Source: a virus
IMG/VR virus record: IMGVR_UViG_3300029267_003762
Span: 1-64,000 of that record
Direction: 5' to 3' (one strand)
Length of the DNA stretch: 64,000 bases
In this document: positions 6,408 through 15,274 of the stretch, in pieces
Numbering within the stretch: position 1 is the stretch's first letter
How the letters are laid out: the number at the start of each line of letters is the position of its first letter
The notes under the pieces: generated by a model
Told to the model about the DNA's origin: nothing
The model's database searches: none
What the model saw: the letters and a program-made list of their open reading frames with translations, nothing else
Translations under genes and position numbers: made by a program

Positions 6408-6776
6408 ATGCGTTTGAAAACAAAGCTGAAGAAGATCTTGAGCACCCGTCTCACCGACGTGACGACGCGCGCGGCCAAGCGACTTCCGACCCGCATGCTC
6501 GAGGGCATCGTGTGGGCCGGCTACTATGTGCCGCGCACGCTCAAGCTGCCCATCGTCGGGTCGCTGCACACCGCCGCGTTCTTCGAGTACGGAGATCGGC
6601 TCGAGTCAGAGTCCCCCCTGCCGGCTGGGCGCAAGAGCGCGTACGAGCGCAAGACCTCGAATCAGGCTGCGGGGTGCAGGGGCGTCAAAGGCCGGACCAC
6701 GGTCATCGAGATGAGCGAGCCCTTGGAGAGCTACCCGATCCCGCGACATCGCCCGGCTACGGAGATCGACGCATGA
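6408..6776 (+). CDS. Unknown basic protein
   Basis: The 122-residue product begins at ATG 6408, seven bases after CAGGAG, immediately downstream of the terminator. The N-terminus is strongly basic and helical (RLKTKLKKILSTRL), followed by a mixed region with aromatic residues and a Pro/Arg-rich C-terminus. The stop overlaps the next ATG (ATGA). No family is recognised. The basic N-terminus could bind nucleic acid or membrane. Confidence 0.6.
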   Translation: MRLKTKLKKILSTRLTDVTTRAAKRLPTRMLEGIVWAGYYVPRTLKLPIVGSLHTAAFFEYGDRLESESPLPAGRKSAYERKTSNQAAGCRGVKGRTTVIEMSEPLESYPIPRHRPATEIDA

Positions 6777-7231
6777 GCACAGAGAGGTCGCTACGCGACG
6801 TGCTCGAGGGCAGGGGCGAGCTGCGCAAGCCCAAGAGGGCGGGCTTCTGGGCCGATAACCCACCGAAAGAAGATGGCAAGTCTCAGGGCCTCATGCAGTA
6901 CCTGCGCATGGAGCATGAGAAGTCGATGCAGGAGTACCCGATTGCACAGCAGCATGTAGACCCGCAGTGGGCTATCGACAGCCCGGTAGAATGGGCGGCA
7001 GTAGTGACGCACCTTCGCGCCGGCAAGGAGAAGGACTGGTACAAGGGCTCGTCGAGCTGCCGGTTGTGCGGGTGCACCGACGGATCGGCGGACATGACGG
7101 ACGGTGAGTGGGTGTGGCCCCAGGGTCTCCTGCACTACATCATCGTGCACGACGTCAAGCCTCCGAACCAGGAGTTCATCGACCACTGCGTGCGGGAGCT
7201 CAAGAGGCGCTTCGCCTTCAAGGACGGTTGA
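6773..7231 (+). CDS. Unknown protein with CxxC motif
   Basis: The 152-residue protein begins at an ATG overlapping the previous stop. Helical segments dominate, with one cysteine group (SCRLCGCTDG at about residues 98-107) and a conserved-looking HYIIVHDVKPP stretch that is common in small phage proteins of unknown function. The C-terminus is basic. A promoter for the next gene overlaps its stop codon. Confidence 0.65.
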   Translation: MSTERSLRDVLEGRGELRKPKRAGFWADNPPKEDGKSQGLMQYLRMEHEKSMQEYPIAQQHVDPQWAIDSPVEWAAVVTHLRAGKEKDWYKGSSSCRLCGCTDGSADMTDGEWVWPQGLLHYIIVHDVKPPNQEFIDHCVRELKRRFAFKDG

Positions 7232-7256
7232 GTCGTCCGCCGCTCACCTGTACTCT
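7228..7256 (+). promoter_or_regulatory. Sigma70-like promoter giving a leaderless transcript
   Basis: TTGAGT 7228-7233, a 17-bp spacer and TACTCT 7251-7256. A start seven bases downstream would fall on the A of the ATG at 7263, which has no ribosome site, so the message is probably leaderless. Confidence 0.6.
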
Positions 7257-7262
7257 ACCGTC

Positions 7263-7808
7263 ATGGAAGAGCGACTTGTAGAAGAAGAACCGAAGGAAGA
7301 GCAGAGCAAGCCGCACGAGCGGATCGCGGAGCTCGAGGTGGAGCTGGCAGCGGCCAAGGCCAAGAAGGCCGACGCAGAAGCCCGCGCGGCCAACCAGAAG
7401 GCCTTCGGGGACAAGGCGCGGGCTTGGAGGGAGTGGGTGCAGCTCGGCCTGCTCATTCTCGGCCCGGCGCTAGGCGGCTACGCCGTGCTCACGAAGGCCT
7501 CGTCCGAGAAGGTGGAGAAGAATTACGATCGGACCAGGGAGGCCATCGAACGGCTTGACGAGAACGTACAGGAGCAGCACAAGGCCACGAAAGATGCGGT
7601 CGACTTCACAGAGAAGGCGACCAAGGCCGTGGCGAGTGCTCTGCCCGTCCCCGCAACCTCCGCGGCTCCCTCAGCGGCAGGGGGCACGGGTGGGGGCACC
7701 CACCACGCGGCGAGCGACGAGCCCCCTCAGCCGGACATCCCCGATCCCCCGAAGCTGTCCGAACCAAAACCTCCAGTTGCGCTGCCCCCTGCCTCTGCCG
7801 CATTCTGA
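7263..7808 (+). CDS. Membrane-anchored coiled-coil protein with Pro-rich tail
   Basis: The 181-residue protein has an N-terminal charged coiled coil (about residues 1-50, with heptad-like Ala/Leu/Glu/Lys), one membrane segment (about 58-76, VQLGLLILGPALGGYAVL), a second helical region and an extended Ala/Pro/Gly tail. That layout fits a spanin- or holin-associated protein, or a tail-membrane adaptor, but no family is recognised. The nearest upstream signal is a promoter whose start would coincide with the ATG. Confidence 0.65.
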   Translation: MEERLVEEEPKEEQSKPHERIAELEVELAAAKAKKADAEARAANQKAFGDKARAWREWVQLGLLILGPALGGYAVLTKASSEKVEKNYDRTREAIERLDENVQEQHKATKDAVDFTEKATKAVASALPVPATSAAPSAAGGTGGGTHHAASDEPPQPDIPDPPKLSEPKPPVALPPASAAF

Positions 7809-7814
7809 GAGCCC

Positions 7815-9023
7815 ATGGGTCGCTACTTCCCCAACCGAACCACTGAGATTCTGCAGGCCAGCGTCATCAACATCGACATGGTCCAGTGGACCGTGGACGT
7901 GTACTCCAAGAAGGTGGGTCGGTGGTTCCCGAATGTGCAGGTCGGCAACATGTACTTGCACCACGCCGCCGGCGAGGGCGTCTACGCCGTGCCGGACCTG
8001 GGCGCCACGTGCATGATCTGCCTACCCACGGACCTGTCTCCGCCCTTCATCCTGTCGTACGTCGCGCCGCCCGAGGTGATCAGCGGCGACGAGGTGGACA
8101 ACCCCGACGAGGAGCTGGCCGAGGAGCTGGCCAAGGACGGCGATGCGCTGGACCAGGCCGACAGCTCCTCGAGGACGCGTCCTCTCGGCTTCACGTTCGG
8201 GTTGCGGCGTGGGCGCGCCAAGCCGGGCGACATCGTCATGCGGGGCAGGGACGGCAACTTCGTCATCCTGCACCGAGGCGGGGTGCTCCAGCTCGGCGCC
8301 AGCGAACTCGCTCAGCGCATCTATCTGCCCCTGCGCAACCTCATCATGGACATGGCCGAGCGTTACCGCATGACGACGGCTGCCGGCACCATCCGTTGGG
8401 GGATGCAGGAGCTCGACTACGAGAAGCGTGAGACCGAATGGATGCAGACGCTTCGCGTGTTCGCCGATGACGCCTACGCGGACCTTCGGATCGTTTGCGG
8501 GCACGTGAACAACCCCGTGCGCCTGCCCGAGGGGGACGACGACAAGGACATCCTCGACCAGATGCAGTTTGCCGTGAACGCCCCGGTCGTCTACGAGGTC
8601 ACGCTGCTGCCGGGGGGCAAAGACAGCGGCTTCAACGCTGAGAGCGGCGAGGTCTACAAGAAGAGCTACAACCAGATGAAGCTCCAGTGGAAGTTCGACC
8701 GTGACGGCAAGGCGTACGGAAGGTTCGATGGTGACGCGTTCCTGAGCTGTCAGAAGAACCTGTTCGTGCGCGTCAAAGGGAACCTGGACATTCAGTCCAA
8801 GGGCGTGGTCAATCTGACGGGCGACGGCAATGCGACGCTCGGGGGCAAGGGCACCACCAAGGTCAAGGGGCAGGAAGTCATCTTGGCCGATGGGGCCTTG
8901 GGCGTGGCGCGGATGGCCGACCAGGTTGCAATCGTCCTGCCCCCTAGCCTGGCGGGGCAGGCGGGGCTGCCTGTGCTGTACGGATCGATCATCACCTCGA
9001 GCGCCAAGGTCAAGGTGCCCTGA
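7815..9023 (+). CDS. Baseplate spike / gpV-VgrG-like protein (putative)
   Basis: The 402-residue protein starts at ATG 7815, seven bases after the preceding stop. The N-terminal 100 residues look like an OB-type barrel (VQVGNMYLHHAAGEGVYAVP and later), as in phage baseplate spike proteins. The centre has a helical arm, and the C-terminal third (residues about 315-400) has short regular beta repeats (NLFVRVKGNLDIQSKGVVNL, then GNATLGGKGTTKVKGQEV) typical of a trimeric beta-helix spike. These features together support a membrane-puncturing tail tip. Homology is inferred from pattern, not from a search. It is followed directly by another virion-like gene. Confidence 0.55.
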   Translation: MGRYFPNRTTEILQASVINIDMVQWTVDVYSKKVGRWFPNVQVGNMYLHHAAGEGVYAVPDLGATCMICLPTDLSPPFILSYVAPPEVISGDEVDNPDEELAEELAKDGDALDQADSSSRTRPLGFTFGLRRGRAKPGDIVMRGRDGNFVILHRGGVLQLGASELAQRIYLPLRNLIMDMAERYRMTTAAGTIRWGMQELDYEKRETEWMQTLRVFADDAYADLRIVCGHVNNPVRLPEGDDDKDILDQMQFAVNAPVVYEVTLLPGGKDSGFNAESGEVYKKSYNQMKLQWKFDRDGKAYGRFDGDAFLSCQKNLFVRVKGNLDIQSKGVVNLTGDGNATLGGKGTTKVKGQEVILADGALGVARMADQVAIVLPPSLAGQAGLPVLYGSIITSSAKVKVP

Positions 9024-9631
9024 TGTTCGACGTGCCGCTTACCGACTATCAGCTGGTTGACGTCAACGTGGGGCTGGCCGCGGCCCTGAGCGTCATCAAC
9101 CCCTTGGCCTTGTCGCTGGAGGCTTCGCTGTTCGGGGCCTTCGGCCTCGGCCCGTTGCAACTCGACTTCCAGGCCCGGCTCGACGCAGCGTTGTCGGTGA
9201 GCCTGAACTGGAACCCTTCGGCGCAGATCCAGGCGCTGGGAGAGTTGGCCGGTGCCATCAGCGCCGGGCTCGTCCTGCCGCTCCCAGCGGTCAACGCCAG
9301 TGCCGACGCTGCCGCGGACCTCCAGCTCAAGATTGGCGGCATCCAGATCCTGCTCGACGCCGGCCTTGCCCTCATTCTACCCAGCCTCGATGCGGTGGCG
9401 GCCGGACAGGCAGCGCTGAGCGCGAGTCTCGGGTACTTGGTTTGGCACGGTTCAGGCGCCCAATTGGCCGCCGAGCTGTACCCGGCTATCACGGCCAAGT
9501 ACGGTACTGCGGGAGGGGTCTACGCCCTCTGCCTGTTCTTTGACGCTGCTGCTTTCGCCACCATCAGCGGCAACATCTTCGTGGGCATCCCGGGCGTGCC
9601 AAACGCCGCCATGTTCAAGACGACCCCGTAG
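9023..9631 (+). CDS. Ala/Leu-rich hydrophobic protein, possibly virion
   Basis: The 202-residue protein starts at ATG 9023, overlapping the stop of the spike-like gene (TGATG). Composition is very rich in Ala, Leu, Gly and Ser with few charges. Several amphipathic or hydrophobic helices repeat the theme ASLxAxLxLxP. It may be a tail or baseplate accessory subunit, given coupling to the upstream gene, but the family is not recognised. Confidence 0.6.
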   Translation: MFDVPLTDYQLVDVNVGLAAALSVINPLALSLEASLFGAFGLGPLQLDFQARLDAALSVSLNWNPSAQIQALGELAGAISAGLVLPLPAVNASADAAADLQLKIGGIQILLDAGLALILPSLDAVAAGQAALSASLGYLVWHGSGAQLAAELYPAITAKYGTAGGVYALCLFFDAAAFATISGNIFVGIPGVPNAAMFKTTP

Positions 9632-9695
9632 CGTATTCCGGCATCATCCCGGTCATAAGACCGTCGAAGATAGTCTCAGCTACAGGAGGAAACAG

Positions 9696-11120
9696 ATGGG
9701 AAGAGCACTGAGCGACGCCGAGCTCATCATCGGCCATTGGTATCTGGTGGGGGGCCTGAGCGGCCCCCGCTTCTACTGCGTGACCGGCATGCACGACGGC
9801 CTGGTGATGCTCGCTGACGGGCTCACCGAGGCGCAGAGTGACCGCAAGAGCTTCAAGGAGATGGCCGCGCCATTGCGGCGCTTCAGCTACCCCAACGGGA
9901 CCATCGTAGCCGTCTTCCACGAGTGCGTTCGCAAGGGCGTCGTGGTCGGCATGGGGTCCTTGCAGGGCCGGCGCATCGTGCAGCTGGTTTTGGGGGACGG
10001 CTCGTGGGCGGAGAAGGTGGAGGTCGACACGAAGTGCATCTGCGAGCTCCGAGACGTCGGGTGGGCCGAGGATAAGCAGCTCAAGCCCACGAACCACGGA
10101 GACTGGGTGGAGTACGGCAGCATGCCCGTGCTCGTGAGCAGGTTCCAAGAGGACACCTGCCAGATCCTCCGCTGTCACGTGGCGCCGGACTGGCTGGAGT
10201 TCAAGCGCGATCTGCAGCCGGTGGAGACCCGCTACCTTCGCCCGTGGCGTCTACCCAAGCGCATGATCATCGGACAGAGGGTGATGACCCCGGCGGGCAC
10301 GGGGGTGCTCGGTCAGCCCTCCGTCAACCTCAACGTGTGGGAGGTCGTCGTGGAGTCCGACCATCGTCATCTTCTCTTCACGGAGAGGATGCTCATGCCC
10401 GTCGAGATCTTCACGAGGTTGCACGAGATTCAGGGCAAGGAAGAGCTCCCCGACTACCCGCAGACCATCACCAGTCCTGGGGTGCGTCTTGCGTGCAGGA
10501 ACATGGTCGACCAGGAGCGGGGCGGCGAGTTCGGTCCTTCTCCGCTCAGCCACCTGTTCCAGTACTGGGCCGCTCGGGAGATGGCGCACGATACCGTCCT
10601 CGACTCTTTGAACATCGCCAAGGCGGCAACGCCCATGCGCAAAGAGCCCCCGTGGCCAACGTTCGAGAAGGACGCCAAGGGCATCGGACCCGGGGGCATG
10701 GTGACGCGCGACGGCAGGCCCATTGGCCGGGTGATGCTGCTGTCCTCGACGCACGACTACCTCGACATCCTCTTTTGGCGCGAAGAGTTCAAGAAGCTGG
10801 CCCAAGAGGAGGCGCACGCCCCCATCCGGTCGAAGATGGAGGGCGTGAAGGTTGACTTCTCGCGGCAGGGGGAGATGGGCGTCGCCTCTCTTCGGGATGC
10901 CGCCGCACGCTGGGCGAACTTCGATCCTACGACCGTGACCGACAAACAGCTCATCGCCGAGCTCAAGGGCGAGACCGCAAACAGAAAGAAGACCGAGCAG
11001 GAACTGCGCGGCACCATCGCTGAGCTCCACGCCGAGGTGGAGCAGCTTCGTCAGAAGCTCATGCTTCACGGCGACCGCGCGCAGACGTGGTGGGATTCCC
11101 TCACGAGAAAGAAGGAATGA
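9696..11120 (+). CDS. Large unknown protein with C-terminal coiled coil
   Basis: The 474-residue product is preceded by ACAGGAGGAAACAG, an ideal ribosome site. The N-terminal 250 residues contain repeated beta-rich modules of similar style (WYLVGGL, PNGTIVAVFHECVRKGV, IIGQRVMTPAGTGVLG), perhaps tandem SH3-like barrels. The end (about 430-470) is a coiled coil (TEQELRGTIAELHAEVEQLR). No enzyme motif is evident. It overlaps the next gene by four bases. Confidence 0.65.
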   Translation: MGRALSDAELIIGHWYLVGGLSGPRFYCVTGMHDGLVMLADGLTEAQSDRKSFKEMAAPLRRFSYPNGTIVAVFHECVRKGVVVGMGSLQGRRIVQLVLGDGSWAEKVEVDTKCICELRDVGWAEDKQLKPTNHGDWVEYGSMPVLVSRFQEDTCQILRCHVAPDWLEFKRDLQPVETRYLRPWRLPKRMIIGQRVMTPAGTGVLGQPSVNLNVWEVVVESDHRHLLFTERMLMPVEIFTRLHEIQGKEELPDYPQTITSPGVRLACRNMVDQERGGEFGPSPLSHLFQYWAAREMAHDTVLDSLNIAKAATPMRKEPPWPTFEKDAKGIGPGGMVTRDGRPIGRVMLLSSTHDYLDILFWREEFKKLAQEEAHAPIRSKMEGVKVDFSRQGEMGVASLRDAAARWANFDPTTVTDKQLIAELKGETANRKKTEQELRGTIAELHAEVEQLRQKLMLHGDRAQTWWDSLTRKKE

Positions 11121-11458
11121 TGGACGAAGAGCTACTGGCCCGTACGGAGGAGGCCTTGAAGAAGGTCGACCCTCTCACCGAACCGCTCTGCAGACTCATC
11201 CAAGCAAACATCGAAGGCGACACCGACACGGCAGGGGCGGCGCTCGAGGCCCTCAGCGTGGACCTCACCCCGTTCGAGATCGCCCTGCTGCTGTCCCAAG
11301 CCTCGGCAGCCATGGTCGCCATCATCAGCGTCGACACCGGCACCGGGCCCTTGGGGGTGAGCACCCTGACGCAAGTACTCAGCGTGGTCCACAGCTCGTA
11401 TGCAGAGGACATCTACAAGGGAATGGCAGGAGGTAGCCATGAAGACAGTGGAAGATAG
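11117..11458 (+). CDS. Small unknown helical protein
   Basis: The 113-residue product begins at the first of two ATGs overlapping the previous stop. It is acidic at the N-terminus with hydrophobic helices in the middle (IALLLSQASAAMVAIISV). The end overlaps the next gene by 20 bases, where the AGGAGGT ribosome site of that gene lies inside the coding sequence. Family unknown. Confidence 0.65.
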   Translation: MMDEELLARTEEALKKVDPLTEPLCRLIQANIEGDTDTAGAALEALSVDLTPFEIALLLSQASAAMVAIISVDTGTGPLGVSTLTQVLSVVHSSYAEDIYKGMAGGSHEDSGR

Positions 11459-12530
11459 GGTCGTCGCGCACCTCAACGAATGGGCGAAGCTGAATGAGAG
11501 GGACGGCATCGACGAGAATCTCGTGCGCGGTCTGACCGCGCTTGCACGGAAGCTGCTGCCTCCCGTTCTTCGGAACGAGGTAGCCTTTCTTGCGGATCTC
11601 GTGGAGAGCGTCGTCGATGCCCCCACGAACAACCCATACTTCCACCTGACCGTCATGATCTTCTCCCACTACGTGGAGAAGTGCGAGCTGCCTGAGCCCC
11701 CGGACCCGGGCGAGTCCAACGGTCCTGGCGATGAGGTTCTCGCCCACATGTGGATGCAGGGCGCCAAGGCCCTGGCCGACGCCTACCAGGGTAAGTCCGT
11801 GCTGTACCCTCGAGGCGTGTCGGCCTTCGCCCTCGATGGGTTTTTGCGTGATATCGCCGTGGAGACGGCGAAGGACAGGGGAGCCGCCACCAAGGACGCG
11901 GAGGAGGCCATCAACGCCTGGGTCATGCAGGCGCACGCCTACATGAACTTCGCCGTGGCGCTCGATGGTCTCCGCACGGCGGCTGAAGAGATGAGCGAAA
12001 AGGACCACGCAGCGAACCGCCGGAAGCTGAAGCAGAAGCTCGCGGAGGTCGACAAGGTTCGGCTCACTTACGTCATCCCGCCCAAGAAGATGCCGAAGAC
12101 AGAGGCGCAGAAGAACTTCAAGCCTCCGCCTTTCGACAGCCCTGAGCTGATCGTGCGGGACATGAACGACGCGCCCAAGAGGATGTCTTCGCTACGCCCG
12201 GCGGACTGGACGTTCGTCTACCGAATCAGGGCCCTGCTGGCCAACGCGCCGAAGCCTCGGGTCATCGTCAAGAACCGAGAGCAGAGGGGGCGCTGGGTCC
12301 CCATCGAGCTCAAGACGCGCACCGGCAAGCAGCAGTTCGTCTGCACCTACTGCGGCCGCGTGTCCATCTACCCTGACAAGGAGTGCCCGATCCCGGGCTA
12401 CGTTCGGGAGGAGCAGGAACGAGTCGACGGCAAGGCCCTCATATACTGGGGGGACTGGTTGCCGTGCCACGAACAGGAAGAAGAAGAAGGCAGGAGGGAG
12501 GCACATGGAGTACGAGATTCAGCAGGATGA
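11439..12530 (+). CDS. Unknown protein with C-terminal Cys cluster
   Basis: The 363-residue protein starts at ATG 11439, five bases after AGGAGGT. It is mainly helical for 200 residues, then has a Lys/Pro-rich linker and a small C-terminal domain with CTYCG and EC-P-IPG spaced about 12 residues, a possible zinc ribbon. It overlaps the following gene by 26 bases. Neither enzymatic motifs nor a known family is evident. Confidence 0.65.
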   Translation: MKTVEDRVVAHLNEWAKLNERDGIDENLVRGLTALARKLLPPVLRNEVAFLADLVESVVDAPTNNPYFHLTVMIFSHYVEKCELPEPPDPGESNGPGDEVLAHMWMQGAKALADAYQGKSVLYPRGVSAFALDGFLRDIAVETAKDRGAATKDAEEAINAWVMQAHAYMNFAVALDGLRTAAEEMSEKDHAANRRKLKQKLAEVDKVRLTYVIPPKKMPKTEAQKNFKPPPFDSPELIVRDMNDAPKRMSSLRPADWTFVYRIRALLANAPKPRVIVKNREQRGRWVPIELKTRTGKQQFVCTYCGRVSIYPDKECPIPGYVREEQERVDGKALIYWGDWLPCHEQEEEEGRREAHGVRDSAG

Positions 12531-13062
12531 CGCTGCCGAGAACCCGCGGGCCGAGTTCGACCATCTCGGTACGATACTGTACACGTCGCATCGGTACCTC
12601 TTGGGTGACCGGAAGACTGAAGTGGGAGAGATTCATCAGGTGGAGCGCGACGGCAACAACATCGTTCTGCCTGTCTACGCCTACATCCACAGTGGCGTCA
12701 CACTTTCGACCAACTCGTTCGGCTGCCCGTGGGACAGCGGACAGTGCGGCATCATCTACGCGACCAAAGAGGACGCCCTCAAGTGGTTCGGCAAGGACGA
12801 GATGACGCCTGAACTCGGCAAGTTGGTGGAGGAGACACTGAAGAAGGAGGTGGAAGAGTTCAGCCTGTACCTCTCGGGTGGGGTGCTGGCGTGGGTAGTG
12901 CGGGACAGCGCCGGCGACATCCTCGAGAGCGTGGGCGGCTACTACGATCGAGAGTGTGCGGAGGCCGACGCGAAGGCGGCGTTGGAGGGCTACTTGCACA
13001 AGCGAGGCAGAAAGAACGAGATCGAGGTCACGTGCCTCGGGGAGCCGGAGGGAGCAGCATGA
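12505..13062 (+). CDS. Conserved phage protein of unknown function
   Basis: The 185-residue product follows an AGGAGGGAGG site. The text ENPRAEFDHLGTILYTSHRY near the N-terminus and FGCPWDSGQCGIIY near residue 75 match a pattern known from many phage genomes (a DNLGTMxxxHRRYxLGD stretch followed by a PWDSGQxGxIY stretch). These form a recognisable but uncharacterised family. A C-terminal half with EVEEFSLYLSGGV also fits. Function unknown; widely spread among phages of unrelated hosts. Confidence 0.8.
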   Translation: MEYEIQQDDAAENPRAEFDHLGTILYTSHRYLLGDRKTEVGEIHQVERDGNNIVLPVYAYIHSGVTLSTNSFGCPWDSGQCGIIYATKEDALKWFGKDEMTPELGKLVEETLKKEVEEFSLYLSGGVLAWVVRDSAGDILESVGGYYDRECAEADAKAALEGYLHKRGRKNEIEVTCLGEPEGAA

Positions 13063-13493
13063 AGGAGAACAACAGCATGGCGTGGGCCGAAGGACAGGCC
13101 CAAGGCAGTCAACACCCTCGGGAGGACTTGGCCATCGCCTTGGCCAATCAACAGGTCCTGTCCGCCGAGAAGGGCAAGGCCCTCATTCAGCTGCAAGATG
13201 CCAAGGAGCGCATCCGCAAGCTCGAGGCCCAGCTCACGGCGCCGCGCCGTCCCTTGGCCGACTTCGTGGCCTTGATGGAGTGCCGCCTCAGAGACAACGA
13301 CCACAAGGGAGAGCAGGGTTGGAGGAGCGACCTGCCTGCGGAGCTGTACCAGCACCTGCTCAAGGAAGTCGTCGAGCTGCACGCCGCCATCCTCGATGGC
13401 CGCGGCGTCCCCAAGGAAGCGGCGGACGTCGCGAACATGGCGATGATGATCGCCGACGAGTGGAACGATGGCACCGGCTTCGGGCGAGGGTGA
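13059..13493 (+). CDS. MazG-like nucleotide pyrophosphohydrolase (putative)
   Basis: The 144-residue protein has a coiled-coil lead (residues 20-65) and an all-alpha domain with KEVVELHAAIL followed by KEAADVANMAMMIADE. The paired acidic motifs (E..E and EAAD) are those that bind Mg in MazG/HisE-type NTP pyrophosphatases. Such enzymes remove non-canonical or alarm nucleotides. A LADFVALMECRLRDNDHKG stretch also matches the phage subgroup. Catalysis has not been shown, and this short form may be only MazG-like. Confidence 0.6.
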   Translation: MKENNSMAWAEGQAQGSQHPREDLAIALANQQVLSAEKGKALIQLQDAKERIRKLEAQLTAPRRPLADFVALMECRLRDNDHKGEQGWRSDLPAELYQHLLKEVVELHAAILDGRGVPKEAADVANMAMMIADEWNDGTGFGRG

Positions 13494-13692
13494 CGGCACC
13501 GTCCTGCGTTTTCCGGCGTTCATTGGGATACGGCAGGACACCCCTGACGGCCCCATTCTCGGCACCATCGATCTCGACCTGCAGGTTGCCCATCTGCCCA
13601 AGCACGTTCAGAGGCACGTGGCTCGGGCTCTTCAGGGCAGCGGTTTGGCCATCGTGATGTCGAAGGCGGAGTACGAGGGTACCCGCACCTGA
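13468..13692 (+). CDS. Small unknown protein
   Basis: The 74-residue frame starts at ATG 13468 inside the end of the MazG-like gene and ends at a TGA just before a terminator. The C-terminal half (GTIDLDLQVAHLPKHVQRHV and on) looks like real protein. The first ten residues, overlapping the upstream gene, may not be translated. Function unknown. Confidence 0.5.
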   Translation: MAPASGEGDGTVLRFPAFIGIRQDTPDGPILGTIDLDLQVAHLPKHVQRHVARALQGSGLAIVMSKAEYEGTRT

Positions 13693-13713
13693 AGCCCCGG
13701 CGTTCTGTCGGGC

Positions 13714-13740
13714 AAGACGCGGCAGCCAGCTCGCGTCTTT
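13714..13740 (+). terminator. Rho-independent terminator
   Basis: AAGACGCG 13714-13721 pairs with CGCGTCTT 13732-13739; the T-run is short (TTTC). Confidence 0.65.
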
Positions 13741-13816
13741 CTACCCACCAACTTCCCTCCCTTCCAGGGAATAAGAGCGATGCTAGCCATCCAGTAGACA
13801 CAGAAGGGAGACCACT

Positions 13817-14194
13817 ATGACAGAGCGCAACTGGTACGAGATCGTCGAGTGCAACCAATGCCGGCAGCACAGCAACCGGGGAACGGAGATCAGCAGCGGG
13901 CATGGGTCCATCACGTTCAAGAGTGTCGAGGAAAGGGCCCCGCAGGTCCACCTGCGCCTCGACTCGGAGGACTACGACTTGTTCGTGCGGCAGGTCAGCA
14001 GCAAGAGCTGCGCTCTGCCCGCGAACATGGTCCTGAGGTTCCAGGTGCAGGAGCTGCTCTGCAAGCACGGAGATGACCCTTGGACAGTCGTCATGCGCCC
14101 GCACGACGGCGACAGGTTCGAGTTCGACGTGTCCATGGAAGAGGGCCTCATCCTCATGCGCGAGATGCTCGAGGACATGGAGGACAACTACTGA
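13817..14194 (+). CDS. Unknown acidic protein
   Basis: The 125-residue product starts after AGAAGGGAGACC. The N-terminus has CNQC; the rest mixes beta strands and an acidic C-terminal helix (EEGLILMREMLEDMEDNY). It opens a new transcription unit after the preceding terminator, and its stop overlaps the next ATG (TGATG). Family unknown. Confidence 0.65.
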   Translation: MTERNWYEIVECNQCRQHSNRGTEISSGHGSITFKSVEERAPQVHLRLDSEDYDLFVRQVSSKSCALPANMVLRFQVQELLCKHGDDPWTVVMRPHDGDRFEFDVSMEEGLILMREMLEDMEDNY

Positions 14195-14421
14195 TGCCCA
14201 TCACGTACGACGACGCCGTGCGGGCGTGCTTGGGCGACCCTGCGTTTCTCGAGGAGTACGACCGGCTGCGGGGCACCACCTTCAGCCAGCGCGGCTCCAT
14301 CAAGAACCTCATCGACCAGGCCACTGGCAAGTACGACGCGGATGCCAAGGAGCTCGCCTTCTTCATCCGCGACCACATCTGGCGCCCGGCCGTCGAGCTG
14401 GAGAGGAGAGCAGATGAGTGA
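14194..14421 (+). CDS. Small helical protein
   Basis: The 75-residue protein begins at an ATG overlapping the previous stop. It consists of predicted helices with several Arg/Asp (YDDAVRACLGDPAFLEEYDR). The stop lies eight bases inside the next gene. Family unknown; probably translationally coupled on both sides. Confidence 0.6.
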   Translation: MPITYDDAVRACLGDPAFLEEYDRLRGTTFSQRGSIKNLIDQATGKYDADAKELAFFIRDHIWRPAVELERRADE

Positions 14422-14707
14422 CATGAAGAAGGTAACAGAAGAACAGTTCATGACGTTGACGGGTACCGAGATGCTCGGCCACCCCGCCCTGCACGACAAC
14501 CAGGAGTTCTACGCCGGCGACAGGGCGTGGTGCATCCTCGTGCGTGACCGGGTCGACAACGACTTCGGCTTCGTCATCTTCGAGCGTACCCGGGACGGCG
14601 TCGAGCCGAGCGAGGTCGCCACGTCCATCGACGACAAGGACAAGGCGCGCGAGCTCATGCTCGAGCGCGCGGGCAAGCAGAACAAGAAGTACGAGGACCT
14701 GAACTAG
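14414..14707 (+). CDS. Small unknown protein
   Basis: The 97-residue product begins at ATG 14414 following GAGAGGAGAGCAG. A central strand-rich part (YAGDRAWCILVRDR ... FGFVIFERT) is followed by a basic helix. It looks like a compact single-domain protein. Function unknown. Confidence 0.65.
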   Translation: MSDMKKVTEEQFMTLTGTEMLGHPALHDNQEFYAGDRAWCILVRDRVDNDFGFVIFERTRDGVEPSEVATSIDDKDKARELMLERAGKQNKKYEDLN

Positions 14708-14715
14708 GAGGGCCT

Positions 14716-15159
14716 ATGAAAGTCGAGTGCAAGTACATCATCTGGCAAGAGAAGACCGACCAGCTCCTGCTCATGGCCACCGGCAACAAGAGCTGGCGCG
14801 GCGTCCTGTCCTTCGAAGGCGCCACGCCGACGCGCTTCGACGGCACCAGCGAGCAGGACGTGCTCGACCGCATGAAGAGCTACGTTCGCAAGACCATCGA
14901 CGACGTGCTCGGTGGGGTCATCGAAGGCACCCTCAGGCAGGGCTCGTTCGTTCACGACCACGAGGTGGAGGAAGCGCCCCGTCTCGGTTGCACCGTGACC
15001 ATCCGGGGGATCGATGTGGACGAGGCGTACTGGGGCACGGACCTGTCGCGCAGCCACGTCCACGACAACAAGGCCCTCGTCGCCGAGCTTCGTCGTTTGG
15101 CCGACGTGCTCGATGATGACGAGGTCGGGAGCGCCGACGTCATCATCATCCGGAGGTAG
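14716..15159 (+). CDS. Unknown protein
   Basis: The 147-residue protein starts after TAGGAGGGCCT. Beta strands alternate with acidic loops. The C-terminal part reads DDDEVGSADVIIIRR. It is preceded and followed closely by small genes in the same direction. No motif is recognised. Confidence 0.65.
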   Translation: MKVECKYIIWQEKTDQLLLMATGNKSWRGVLSFEGATPTRFDGTSEQDVLDRMKSYVRKTIDDVLGGVIEGTLRQGSFVHDHEVEEAPRLGCTVTIRGIDVDEAYWGTDLSRSHVHDNKALVAELRRLADVLDDDEVGSADVIIIRR

Positions 15160-15161
15160 CC

Positions 15162-15274
15162 ATGGACGTCAAACAGAAGATAGCAGACCTGCGTGCCTGC
15201 GGCGCCTCGAGGAGAACGCCGCTGAGGACTACATCCGCTACCACGGCAGAGAGACGGGCGTTGCGGAGGCGTAG
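15162..15274 (+). pseudogene. Small gene with apparent frameshift
   Basis: ATG 15162, eight bases after CGGAGG, gives MDVKQKIADLR and then falls into Arg/Thr-rich shadow sequence. In the -1 frame the sequence continues plausibly as LRRLEENAAEDYIRYHGRE and on to a TAG at 15274. A single missing base around 15190-15205 would restore one protein of about 37 residues. This is the second such -1 event in the window. Confidence 0.45.
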
